From contig NZ_JASHIZ010000012.1 of assembly GCF_030733425.1 (NCBI RefSeq), positions 62,001 through 126,000 of the forward strand: DNA of 64,000 nucleotides, read 5' to 3'. This document shows, one piece after another, positions 9,874 through 17,446 of this stretch (its first letter is position 1; the number at the start of each line of letters is the position of its first letter). The notes beneath the pieces were generated by a model. That model saw only the letters and a program-made list of their open reading frames with translations. It was not told the origin of the DNA and searched no databases. The translations under genes and the position numbers were made by a program. Source of the DNA: Roseovarius sp. MMSF_3350 (GTDB taxonomy: Bacteria > Pseudomonadota > Alphaproteobacteria > Rhodobacterales > Rhodobacteraceae).

Positions 9874-9982
9874 TTGGAAACCTCAAAAGTTTTGCTTCGG
9901 TTTCCTCCCTGACACCAAGGTAGGTCCAACGATCGGTCAGCACCACTGTCATACTGGAAACCCTGGCTTGCAACTGGTGCAA
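9874..9982 (-). promoter_or_regulatory. Leader/upstream region shared with the 42-aa gene
   Basis: Upstream of the DUF1127 gene, reading down the minus strand: a palindrome TTGCA-N5-TGCAA at 9968-9982, the stretch AGGGTTTCCA, a small hairpin (CCTTG/CAGGG) and AGGGAGG at 9904-9910. The same order, with the same 58-base offset between palindrome and AGGGAGG, occurs at 10471-10549. The 9.99-10.31 kb stretch beyond it holds no gene I can support. It has two GC hairpins at about 10257-10273 and 10281-10301 that may terminate the 42-aa gene's transcript. Confidence 0.5.
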
Positions 9983-10311
9983 CCCCGCTCGGTCCACGTC
10001 AGCCGACACGAACGCACCCGCCATACCCGGAGGTGCGGGAGCATCAAGAGTCACCTGCATCTTTTTGAAATTCCGGCTGAAAGCGCGTCTCTCCGGTCCG
10101 CGGACGGCACGTCGGATCAACTCGGGGCCTCTCGGGTCGCGCCCCCGATTCCGCAATCTCCGGACTCGAACCGCCTTCGGGGACAGATGCCTTGGCAGGC
10201 GTCCCGGAGGGCGGCTTCGTCGTCAGGACTGCTGAAGGTTCTTCCCTTCACGGCGGGGCAGTGCCCCGCTGACAGGCGCGGGCCGGCAACCCGGCCCGGC
10301 GTCAATGTCGC

Positions 10312-10440
10312 TCAGGCCGCCCATTCGGTCTGTGTGTCGCGCGTCATTGCCTGCGTGAGTTTTTTCAACTGCTCGGCAACTGTGCGGAACAGGCGGATGA
10401 GACCATTTTCGTAATTAGGATTGGTCGTGGTGGTAGCCAT
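10312..10440 (-). CDS. Unlisted 42-aa small protein sharing a leader with the DUF1127 gene
   Basis: A short gene of 42 codons plus TGA. The product begins MATTTTNPNYENGLIRLFRT, continues with a basic helix VAEQLKKLTQAMTR and ends in EWAA. The N-terminus is nearly the same as that of the DUF1127 protein at 9661 (MATSTTN), but the DUF1127 C-terminal half is absent, so it may be a shortened paralogue. GGAG lies about eight bases upstream of the ATG, and a stronger AGGGAGG lies farther up in the shared leader. Two GC-rich hairpins follow the stop. The conserved leader is the main reason to believe it is expressed. Confidence 0.6.
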   Translation of the reverse strand: MATTTTNPNYENGLIRLFRTVAEQLKKLTQAMTRDTQTEWAA

Positions 10441-10470
10441 ACTGGAAACTCCATGTTCATCTTACAGTTT

Positions 10471-10549
10471 CCTCCCTGGTAGACAGGTATACCTGCAGAC
10501 CACGCCCTACCACCTACAAGGTGGAAGCCCCGGTTTGCGCCAAGTGCAA
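10471..10549 (-). promoter_or_regulatory. Second copy of the small-protein leader
   Basis: It matches the leader at 9904-9982 in layout: palindrome TTGC-N7-GCAA at 10535-10549, a GGGGCTTCCA stretch, a CCTG/CAGG mini-hairpin and AGGGAGGAAAC at the end (CCTCCCT at 10471-10477 on the plus strand). The palindrome may be an operator or part of the promoter. No good -35/-10 pair could be fixed by eye. Confidence 0.45.
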
Positions 10550-10662
10550 TGCTTGACGATCCGAACAAGCCTTCCGCGTGCAGTCATTGCCGGAAAACGA
10601 GAAACGCGGCCACCGCCTCTGCAGTGACCGCGCCTTTGCTACATTCCGGCCGAAGCCGCGTG

Positions 10663-11295
10663 TTAAGAGTCGGCAGCCTTTCCGGCGTTGTCCGAGCGTT
10701 CGGGCATCGCCGGTGGGGCCGAGGGCTGACGCGGGCGCTTTGCCCCGCTGTCCTTGTCCGTCGCCGCCTCGGGTTTCGGAAAGGTCGTCACGTTGCTCGG
10801 CGCGGGGCTTGCGACCGCTTGTGTTGCGGGTTGCGAAGCCGGTGCCGCGGCGGGCGTATGTTGTGCTGGCTGTGCCGCCTTGGCGCTGGTTTCTGCCGGG
10901 ACAGACTTGCTCGCAGGCTTGGCGGCCGGTTTCTGCGCCGGCTTGGACGAAGCCTTGGTCGCAGGTTTCGCGGCGGGCTTGGTGCTTGTCTTCGCGGCCG
11001 TCTTCGCCGCCGGTTTGGGCTCCGCCTTGGGCGCGGGTTTGGCCGCCGGTTTCGATGCCGTCTTCCGGGCAGCCGGCTTTGCCTTGGCTTTCGCCGCCGG
11101 TCGCGCCTTTGCGGCGGGTTCCGCCCCGACCGGTGCCAGACCAGGCAGACCAAAGGTCACGCCCATGAACCGAAGCTGCGATTCATAGGCGGCGCGTCCG
11201 ACCACCTGCATCAGTCGCAGCTGCTTTTCCACGATCATCCCGCTTAGTTGCAGGCCCGTCAAAGACGCCCTCAGGGGTGCCGAATAAAAATCCAT
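10663..11295 (-). CDS. Phasin-like protein with histone H1-like Ala/Lys/Pro tail
   Basis: A 210-aa protein in two parts. The first ~50 residues (MDFYSAPLRASLTGLQLSGMIVEKQLRLMQVVGRAAYESQLRFMG) form an amphipathic helix of the kind seen in phasins, which coat polyhydroxyalkanoate granules. Residues ~60-170 are a lysine-rich tail of AAKP-type repeats resembling histone H1 and the DNA-binding tail of Pseudomonas PhaF. The order phasin then AAKP tail is that of PhaF, which would let it link granules to the nucleoid. This is an inference, and the phasin part is short. The ATG at 11295 is chosen because GGAG precedes it. Confidence 0.6.
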   Translation of the reverse strand: MDFYSAPLRASLTGLQLSGMIVEKQLRLMQVVGRAAYESQLRFMGVTFGLPGLAPVGAEPAAKARPAAKAKAKPAARKTASKPAAKPAPKAEPKPAAKTAAKTSTKPAAKPATKASSKPAQKPAAKPASKSVPAETSAKAAQPAQHTPAAAPASQPATQAVASPAPSNVTTFPKPEAATDKDSGAKRPRQPSAPPAMPERSDNAGKAADS

Positions 11296-11465
11296 TGCTC
11301 CATCCCGTTTTGAATCGCCCTTTCGGGCATAAATTGCACGGAATTTATAACATCTTTGCAAACGCAGAAAAGACTATGCCGCTTTGCAGCGTACCTTGCA
11401 TCGCTTTCCGGCGGGCTTTTGCCAAAGGTTTCAGCATAAACCGCGCCGGGACGCCGCCATGCCGC

Positions 11466-12566
11466 TCACCCGACGTGAAACAGCGTGGTAAACAGTTTCG
11501 GGTCCAGGCTTTCCGATGCAAACGTGTCGCCCTGGGTCGTGATACTGACCGCGTCATGGCTGTGCAGGCTTTCCTGATGGCTGGCGATCACACGGAAATC
11601 GCCGATCCGCGCGTCGTTCAGCAACTGCTTGGAAAACAGCCGCGCGGCATCCTCCACGAAAATAGGGTTGGCCGCGTTCAGTTCGGCAAAGGCCTGTTCG
11701 TCCTCGCGCTTGACCATGACCTGCGTTTCGGTCGCCACCGCCGTGCGGGCCAGTTCGATCAGGTCCTCGAACCACAGGCAATCCTCGCCCACCACCTCGA
11801 CCGAAATCCGCGCGACCGACCGCTGGGAATGCGGCGTGGCCAGTTGCCCCCGCGCCTGCCGCGCATGCTCGCTCAATTCCAGGGAACAGGGGCAGGTCGA
11901 GGAATAGACATAATCGAGATGCATGAACTTGCGGCGCACGCCGTCATGCTCCACCAGCTCCATCGCGATATCGTAATACTGGTAACCTTCCAGCCCCGAC
12001 CGCAGCGAAGTGATCTTCATGGGGAAGGAAAACCGCATCTGGATCCGCGCATCAATGCTGTCCAGATCCGAGATGTAGTCGTCCAGCGCCGATTCGATCA
12101 CCTCGAAACTGAAGGTCCGCTCGGCATGCTTGTAAAAGCTGCGCATGATGCGGGACATGTTGATGCCCTTCTTCTCGGCCTCCAGGCTGACCGACCCGGT
12201 CACCGAGGTTTCGAGCGTCAGGTCACCGCCCTCACGAGTGTGAAACCGGATCGGCAGCCGAAAATTCGAGATGCCCACGTGCTGCAACTGCTGCCGCGCC
12301 CCCTTGATCAGCGAGGCCGGGCCATTCTGCAAATCGGGCAGCGTAGCCCGATAGGCGGCATCGGGCTTGAAGTTTTCCGGATAGGTCCGGCTCAGCGCGG
12401 GATAGTTTGACACCTCCCCGCGCGGCAAAAGCCGGGCAATTGCGGGGTCCAGGTCGGCCACCTCCTCCGGGCTGGCGCTCGCCGCCCACGCCCGCAGCAC
12501 CGACAACGCCTGCGCGGCGTCTTCCCGGTCCAGTACCTCGCCCAGCTTGGTCCGTTGGATATTCAT
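11466..12566 (-). CDS. folE2: GTP cyclohydrolase FolE2 (type IB)
   Basis: A 366-aa enzyme converting GTP to 7,8-dihydroneopterin triphosphate for folate synthesis. It is of the metal-flexible IB class that replaces or backs up FolE. Family blocks are visible: GISNFRLPIRFH, the SVSLEAEKKGINMSR segment, and YSSTCPCSLELSEHARQARGQLATPHSQRS, which carries the metal-binding Cys and nearby His. The C-terminal ASHQESLHSHDAV also fits. Members are often zinc-regulated, but no Zur-like operator was identified by eye. It is divergent from the ArsR gene at 12760. Confidence 0.93.
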   Translation of the reverse strand: MNIQRTKLGEVLDREDAAQALSVLRAWAASASPEEVADLDPAIARLLPRGEVSNYPALSRTYPENFKPDAAYRATLPDLQNGPASLIKGARQQLQHVGISNFRLPIRFHTREGGDLTLETSVTGSVSLEAEKKGINMSRIMRSFYKHAERTFSFEVIESALDDYISDLDSIDARIQMRFSFPMKITSLRSGLEGYQYYDIAMELVEHDGVRRKFMHLDYVYSSTCPCSLELSEHARQARGQLATPHSQRSVARISVEVVGEDCLWFEDLIELARTAVATETQVMVKREDEQAFAELNAANPIFVEDAARLFSKQLLNDARIGDFRVIASHQESLHSHDAVSITTQGDTFASESLDPKLFTTLFHVG

Positions 12567-12722
12567 CAGCGGCCATCCCCTTGTGTTCTGCCGTCTATCA
12601 CATAACGCGCGCGCGCGAAATCCCAGTCTCGAATGAATTTACGCCAAACGCGACAGCCCGGATCACCTTCGCATGGCGACTGCGGATCATCCGCCGGGGG
12701 CGCTCCGCTCCCGAAGTGGCTC

Positions 12723-12751
12723 TTGACATGCAACCATTCAGTTGCATATTC
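12723..12751 (+). promoter_or_regulatory. Promoter with overlapping operator palindrome for the ArsR gene
   Basis: TTGACA at 12723-12728, then 16 bases, then CATATT at 12745-12750. The spacer is occupied by a perfect inverted repeat ATGCAAC-N6-GTTGCAT (12728-12747), so a bound repressor would block RNA polymerase. The ATG of the regulator is at 12760, about nine bases after the -10, so the transcript would be nearly leaderless. Confidence 0.7.
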
Positions 12752-12759
12752 GTGCCTTC

Positions 12760-13104
12760 ATGACCGATGTTTTTCACGCCCTCGCCGATCCGACCCGGCG
12801 CGCCCTGCTCGACCGGCTCTTTCTCAAGGGCGGCCTCACCCTTTCCGAACTTGCAGAAGGCGCCCCGATGACACGGCAAGGCGTGGCCAAGCACATCGCG
12901 ATCCTCGAGGCCGCGAACCTGGTCACCGCCGAGTGGGAGGGGCGCAACAAGCGCCATTTTCTCAATCCCGTACCGCTGACCGGCATCGTTCACCGCTGGG
13001 TCGGCAAGTTCGAAGATGCCCGCCTCGACGCGCTGGCCGAATTCAAGACCCGCCTTGAAGACCCAACCGACATGGACAAGAAGGACACCAAACGCAATGG
13101 CTGA
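12760..13104 (+). CDS. ArsR/SmtB family winged-helix regulator
   Basis: A 114-aa DNA-binding repressor. It begins MTDVFHALADPTRRALLDRL, the standard ArsR first helix, with the recognition helix in TLSELAEGAPMTRQGVAKHIAILEAANLVT and the wing near WEGRNKRHFLN. No metal-binding cysteine pair is present, so the effector is probably not a metal. It overlaps the SRPBCC gene by eight bases (ATGGCTGA). ArsR/SRPBCC (AHSA1) pairs are a common module. The operator inside its own promoter implies autorepression. Confidence 0.9.
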   Translation: MTDVFHALADPTRRALLDRLFLKGGLTLSELAEGAPMTRQGVAKHIAILEAANLVTAEWEGRNKRHFLNPVPLTGIVHRWVGKFEDARLDALAEFKTRLEDPTDMDKKDTKRNG

Positions 13105-13627
13105 TACGTTCTCCTCCTCGCACGACACCCGCGCCTCCACCGGCGAACCCACGGCATCGGACTTCGTCTACGCCGTCTTCATCCGCGCCGATATCGACAC
13201 CGTCTGGAACGGCCTGATCGACGGCGAACTCACCCGCCGCTACTGGGGCCACGAGAATCGCTCCACATGGAAGCAAGGCGCGCCGTGGGAACATGTCCGC
13301 ACCGATGCCGAGGGCACGGTCGACATTCGCGGCCGGGTGATCGAGATCGACCCGCCCACCCGCATGGTCTGGAGCTGGGCCTTCGGCAAAGAGGCCGACA
13401 CCCCCGAAAAGCGCTCGCGCGTCACATACGAACTGGTGGCTCTCGGCCCCGACACCAAGCTCACCGTCCGCCATGCCGAACTCGAACCCGGCTCGCCGAT
13501 GGACCAGAGCGTGCGCGAAGGCTGGCCGGCGGTTCTGTCGAACCTCAAGTCGATCCTGGAAACAGGCGAGGTGCTGCGCGAGGACGACTGGCCAACCCAC
13601 GAATTGCTCGACTGTCCCGAAACCTGA
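13097..13627 (+). CDS. SRPBCC (AHSA1-like) domain protein
   Basis: A 176-aa START/Bet v 1-fold protein. After a ~20-residue polar N-terminus comes FVYAVFIRADIDTVWNGLIDGELTRRYWGHENRSTWKQGAPWEHV, then GRVIEIDPPTRMVWSW and a C-terminal helix GWPAVLSNLKSILETGEVL. These are standard AHSA1/ASHA landmarks. The cavity-type fold usually binds small hydrophobic ligands, and the ligand is unknown. Translation is coupled to the upstream ArsR gene, so it is probably the regulated target. Confidence 0.85.
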   Translation: MADTFSSSHDTRASTGEPTASDFVYAVFIRADIDTVWNGLIDGELTRRYWGHENRSTWKQGAPWEHVRTDAEGTVDIRGRVIEIDPPTRMVWSWAFGKEADTPEKRSRVTYELVALGPDTKLTVRHAELEPGSPMDQSVREGWPAVLSNLKSILETGEVLREDDWPTHELLDCPET

Positions 13628-13723
13628 TCGCCCGGTTCCCCGTCGCGAGGCCGGCCCACGGGCCGGCCACCGACGCAATACCGACGTGATACCGACGCAA
13701 TGCCGAGGTGCAGAAACGCCCTC

Positions 13724-14905
13724 TCAGAGCGCCTCCAGCGCCTGCATCACGTCGGCAATCAAGTCCTCGGCATCCTCGATCCCCACGCTCAGCCGCACCA
13801 GCCCCGGCGTGATGCCCAGTACATCCTTCTGCTCGTCCGAAAGGCGCTGGTGCGTCGTCGTCGCCGGATGCGTGGCGATGGATTTCGCGTCGCCCAGATT
13901 GTTCGAGATGACCACGATATCCAACGCGTTCAGAAACCGGAACGCCGCCGCTTGCCCGCCCTTGATATCCAGGGCGATCACCGTACCGCCCTTGCCCATC
14001 TGGCGCTTGACCAACTCGTGCTGCGCGTGGCTGGCGTGCCCGGGATAGATCACGCGCTCAAGCCCCGCATGGCCCTGCAACGCATCGGCGATGGCCAGCG
14101 CGTTGTCGGCCTGCGCGCGCACTCGCAGGTCGATCGTCTCCAGCCCCTTCAGCATCACCCAAGCGGTGAACGGCGACATCGAACCGCCCGTGTGCTTCAT
14201 GTAAGGCTCGACCGTCTTGCGAATATACTCCTCTGTCCCGAGGATCACACCGCCCAGTGCACGGCCCTGCCCGTCGATATGCTTGGTCGCGGAATAGACC
14301 ACCACGTCGGCACCCTGTTCCAGTGCCCTCGAAAAAACCGGCGTTGCAAAGACGTTATCGGCCACCACCTTGGCCCCTACCGCATGGGCGATCTCGGCCA
14401 CTGCCGCCACGTCCACCACCTCCAGCGTCGGGTTGGCGATGGTCTCGAAGAACACGATTTTGGTGTCCTCCCGCACCGCCGCGCGCCACGCCTCCACGTC
14501 GGTGCCGTCGACAAATGTCACCTCCACGCCATAGCGCGTTAGGATCTCCTCCAGCACGTAGAGGCACGAACCGAACAGCGCCCGCGCCGACACAACGTGA
14601 TCGCCGGCCTTCAGCATCGAGATCAGCGCTCCGCTCACTGCCGCCATGCCGCTTGCCGTGGCAAAGGCGGCCTCAGCGCCCTCCAGGCCAGCGATTCGGT
14701 CCTCGAACATCGCCACGGTCGGGTTGCCGTAGCGGGCATAGATGAACTCGTCATCGCCCGCCTGCACGAACCGCGCTTCTGCGGCCTCCGCGCTGTCATA
14801 GACAAAGCCCTGCGTCAGGAATATCGCCTCGCTCACCTCGCCGTACTGGCTGCGCCGCGTGCCGCCATGCACCAATTTGGTGCGTCTCTTCCACTCGTTT
14901 TTCAT
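13724..14905 (-). CDS. metZ: O-succinylhomoserine sulfhydrylase
   Basis: A 393-aa PLP enzyme of the Cys/Met metabolism family that makes homocysteine directly from O-succinylhomoserine and sulfide. Landmarks are YARYGNPT, the PLP-phosphate block ATASGMAAVSGAL, and the Schiff-base lysine in YSATKHIDGQGRALGG. Substrate specificity is inferred from overall similarity to MetZ rather than MetB/MetY. The start is the second of two ATGs, with GGAGGT five bases upstream. An in-frame ATG at 14974 belongs to a leader inside the riboswitch region. It is controlled by the SAM-II riboswitch and terminator upstream. Confidence 0.9.
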   Translation of the reverse strand: MKNEWKRRTKLVHGGTRRSQYGEVSEAIFLTQGFVYDSAEAAEARFVQAGDDEFIYARYGNPTVAMFEDRIAGLEGAEAAFATASGMAAVSGALISMLKAGDHVVSARALFGSCLYVLEEILTRYGVEVTFVDGTDVEAWRAAVREDTKIVFFETIANPTLEVVDVAAVAEIAHAVGAKVVADNVFATPVFSRALEQGADVVVYSATKHIDGQGRALGGVILGTEEYIRKTVEPYMKHTGGSMSPFTAWVMLKGLETIDLRVRAQADNALAIADALQGHAGLERVIYPGHASHAQHELVKRQMGKGGTVIALDIKGGQAAAFRFLNALDIVVISNNLGDAKSIATHPATTTHQRLSDEQKDVLGITPGLVRLSVGIEDAEDLIADVMQALEAL

Positions 14906-14929
14906 CATCGACCTCCGGGCGATCCGCCC

Positions 14930-14971
14930 AAAAAATAAAGTCCCCAAGCCGGTCAAGCGAAAGGGGACTTT
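14930..14971 (-). terminator. Intrinsic terminator between the SAM-II riboswitch and metZ
   Basis: Nine-base perfect stem AAAGTCCCC/GGGGACTTT (14937-14945 with 14963-14971) followed on the minus strand by a run of six U at 14930-14935. It lies after the riboswitch and before metZ, the position of an attenuator. Confidence 0.85.
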
Positions 14972-14978
14972 CATCCTG

Positions 14979-15033
14979 ACCTCTTTAGCGGAGATGTTTA
15001 ACGTGGCCCGCAATCCGGTAACAAATCGCCACG
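14979..15033 (-). promoter_or_regulatory. SAM-II riboswitch upstream of metZ
   Basis: The minus strand reads CGTGGCGATTTGTTACCGG, ATTGCGGGCCACGTTAAAC, then ATCTCCGCTAAAGAGGT. This has the SAM-II consensus: P1 stem GTGGC/GCCAC, the GATTT loop, the CCGGATTGC segment, CGTTAAA, and the downstream GCTAAA that closes the pseudoknot. The AGAGGT at its 3' end could act as the ribosome site for the leader ATG at 14974. The metZ context is typical for this class. Confidence 0.9.
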
Positions 15034-15191
15034 CTTCTGCTCTACGCCCCCGTGCGTTTCCCGTCAACCCGTAGCTGCGCGGCTCGGCTGTGTCCCTGCA
15101 GCAGCGTCACGGTGCTGTAACCCTAGCTTCAACCAACCGTCATATGGCTGGAGTAACTGCTGCCCACAAGATGTAGTAGAAAGGGTCGAAA

Positions 15192-16184
15192 ATGCCGCTT
15201 TTGCAGATCGACGCCACGCCTCTTGGTCCACGTCTTCATGGCGCCGCCCAGCCGATTCTGCCCGCCCTGCGTCGGGCGCTCCGGCGCCCCGGTCCGGTCG
15301 TGCTGATGACCCACGGCTTCAAATACGCCCCCGGACATCCCGCGTCCTGCCCCCACAACCACATCCTTGCGCTCGATCCCAACATCCGAACGTGGAAAGC
15401 CAAAAGCTGGCCCCGGGGGCTGGGCTTCGGCGCGGGCGACCCCGCAGAAGGGCTTGCCATCGGCTTCGGCTGGTCGGCCCGGGGCACGATCTGGAACGCC
15501 TACAAGCAGGCTGAGGCGGCCGGTCGTTGCCTTGCAGACCTTATTGCGATGATACGGCAGATCGCTCCCGATCGTCCGGTTCACCTCGTTGCTCATTCTC
15601 TTGGTGCGCGCGTCGCCCTCGGCGCCCTGCCCCGCCTTCCTGCCGGCGCCGTCGCGCGCGTCCTTTTGCTGAACGGCGCCGAATATGGCGCCGCCGCGCG
15701 CGCCGCCATCGAGAGCGCAGCCGGCCGTGCCGCCGAAATCATCAGCGTCACAACCCGAGAGAACGATCTTTTCGATTTCCTGCTCGAACGGCTGATCTCC
15801 GCCCCCGAGCATGGCGACCGCAGCCTGGCCCAGGCCCTGCCGCAGCGACCCAACACCCTGACCGTTCAACTCGACCATCCCGACACGCTCCCGTCTCTCG
15901 AAAGGGCTGGGTTTCGCGTGGCGCCGGGACGCGCGCGGTTCTATTGTCATTGGTCGACCTACCTGCGCGACGGGCTTTTCGACTTCTACCGCGCGCTTCT
16001 GCGCCAGCCCGAGCAGACCAGCCTGACCCATCTGCGGACACTGCTTCCCGGGATGCAAGATCCGCGCTGGTCGCGGCTCATGCCCTGGCCTAGAAACGGG
16101 CCCGCGTCGGTTCCGTTTCTGTCCCGGCCGCCTCAGGCGAGGCTGTCTTCAGGCGGGATCACAAGCAGCACGATGAACCAATAG
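15192..16184 (+). CDS. Alpha/beta hydrolase
   Basis: A 330-aa cytoplasmic alpha/beta-hydrolase fold protein. The oxyanion segment VVLMTHGFKYAPG and the nucleophile elbow VHLVAHSLGARVAL (Ser in HSLGA) are clear, and late His residues (LDHPDTLP, RFYCHWSTY) could complete the triad. No lid domain or signal peptide is seen, and the substrate is unknown. AAAGGG lies eight bases before the ATG. Its 3' end overlaps the convergent membrane-protein gene by 52 bases. Confidence 0.8.
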   Translation: MPLLQIDATPLGPRLHGAAQPILPALRRALRRPGPVVLMTHGFKYAPGHPASCPHNHILALDPNIRTWKAKSWPRGLGFGAGDPAEGLAIGFGWSARGTIWNAYKQAEAAGRCLADLIAMIRQIAPDRPVHLVAHSLGARVALGALPRLPAGAVARVLLLNGAEYGAAARAAIESAAGRAAEIISVTTRENDLFDFLLERLISAPEHGDRSLAQALPQRPNTLTVQLDHPDTLPSLERAGFRVAPGRARFYCHWSTYLRDGLFDFYRALLRQPEQTSLTHLRTLLPGMQDPRWSRLMPWPRNGPASVPFLSRPPQARLSSGGITSSTMNQ

Positions 16185-16735
16185 GCAAAATGGATGAAAA
16201 ACGCCGCGACCATCATCGCGGACATCCACACCACAAGCGAGCCGGTCGCGATCAATGCCTCGTTCACGCACAGAAAGACCATCGCGAAGCAGGCGTTGAC
16301 GCGCAGCAGTGAGACCGGCCGCCCCTCTGTCACGTTGTGCATCATTCGCGCCATGACCTCCTGCTCGCGCCGGACGCCCATCAGCATGATCACAAGCACG
16401 AAAATGCAGCCCCCCGAAAGCAGGCGCTGGCTGAAAAGTGGATCACCGACCCCCAGTTGCACTGCCGCGAGTGCGGTCACGACCACCACCGGCCAGACCA
16501 TCCTGGCGCGATAGCCGTCGGTCAAATGACGCGCCGCGTTGGGCAGACTGCGCCAGACCGCATGTGTCTGCGCCAGGACGAGAACCAGAACAAACACCCT
16601 GTCCTCCGGCATCCCCGACCCGTTGAGCCCGATCCACAGGATCAGCATGATCACAAGAGGAAGAAGCGTCTCGGCCCGCATCGGCGGAATGGAGGCGAAA
16701 GCGCCTTGGACGCGGGAGATCACTGCGTATGTCAT
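16133..16735 (-). CDS. Multi-span membrane protein of unknown function
   Basis: A 200-aa integral membrane protein with about five to six hydrophobic helices (e.g. LLPLVIMLILWIGL, VFVLVLVLAQ, PVVVVTALAAVQL, CIFVLVIMLMG, and the C-terminal pair). No conserved catalytic or transport motif is recognised. The ATG at 16735 begins MTYAVISRVQGAF, and an upstream in-frame extension to 16807 is less likely. The gene follows yciB and the DMT transporter on the same strand. Its last 52 bases overlap the 3' end of the hydrolase on the other strand. Confidence 0.6.
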   Translation of the reverse strand: MTYAVISRVQGAFASIPPMRAETLLPLVIMLILWIGLNGSGMPEDRVFVLVLVLAQTHAVWRSLPNAARHLTDGYRARMVWPVVVVTALAAVQLGVGDPLFSQRLLSGGCIFVLVIMLMGVRREQEVMARMMHNVTEGRPVSLLRVNACFAMVFLCVNEALIATGSLVVWMSAMMVAAFFIHFAYWFIVLLVIPPEDSLA

Positions 16736-16823
16736 GGTGTCTGCGTGAAGTATGATTGGGGCAAAAGTTTGGCCCCTCTCTAATACCGCCCGCAGAGGCC
16801 GCAACAAAGGGCGGAATAAGGGC

Positions 16824-17429
16824 TCAGGACTTGCCGGCGTCGTCTGTCCCGTGCTCGGCGATCAGCTTGCCCTGCATCATGAAGAACACAAACATCGCCG
16901 CCATCAGGCCGAAGGTCTTGAAATAGACCCAGGTTTCCTCGCTTTGCGTGCGCCAGACCAGTTCATTGAGCACCGCCATGGCGAAAAAGAAGATCGTGAT
17001 CCGGCGGGTCAGGATCATCCAGCCCGCGTCCGTCAGAGGCATCAGGCCGTCCATCACGTATTGCAGATAGGACCGACCCCGCAACAGCCCCACGCCCAGA
17101 ACCGTGCCGAAAAAGAGGTAGATGATCGTCGGCTTCATCTGGAAGAACTTCGGATCGTTCAGCCACACGGTCATGCCGCCGAACACTACCACCAGCACCG
17201 CCGTCAGGATCTGCATCTTCGACAGGTGCCCGGTCAGCTTCCACATCAGCGCAGTACAAGCCAGCAGAACGGGGATGAACACCGCCGTGATGACGATGAA
17301 GCCCTCGTATTCTGTCGCGCCGATCGTGAATACACGGTCCTTCAGCATCAGGTAAGCCACAAAGAAACCCAGCACCGGCCCGAACTCCAGCACCGCCTTC
17401 AATTTGCCATTCGCGTTCTTGTCGTCCAT
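16824..17429 (-). CDS. yciB: YciB/IspZ family inner-membrane septation protein
   Basis: A 201-aa membrane protein with about five spans. It has the family signatures LEFGPVLGFFVAYL and QMKPTIIYLFFGTVLGVGLL, and LNELVWRTQSEETWVYFKTFGL near the end. In enterobacteria YciB links envelope synthesis and septation. The precise biochemical activity is not established. It sits 17 bases downstream of the DMT transporter gene, so they are probably one transcript. Confidence 0.92.
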   Translation of the reverse strand: MDDKNANGKLKAVLEFGPVLGFFVAYLMLKDRVFTIGATEYEGFIVITAVFIPVLLACTALMWKLTGHLSKMQILTAVLVVVFGGMTVWLNDPKFFQMKPTIIYLFFGTVLGVGLLRGRSYLQYVMDGLMPLTDAGWMILTRRITIFFFAMAVLNELVWRTQSEETWVYFKTFGLMAAMFVFFMMQGKLIAEHGTDDAGKS

Positions 17430-17446
17430 CGTCTCGCCTCATCGCT

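Noticed and set aside
9863..10305. Minus-strand frames of 97 and 62 codons between the two small-protein genes
   Set aside because: They run through the conserved leader and terminator-like hairpins and have no ribosome site or protein-like composition.
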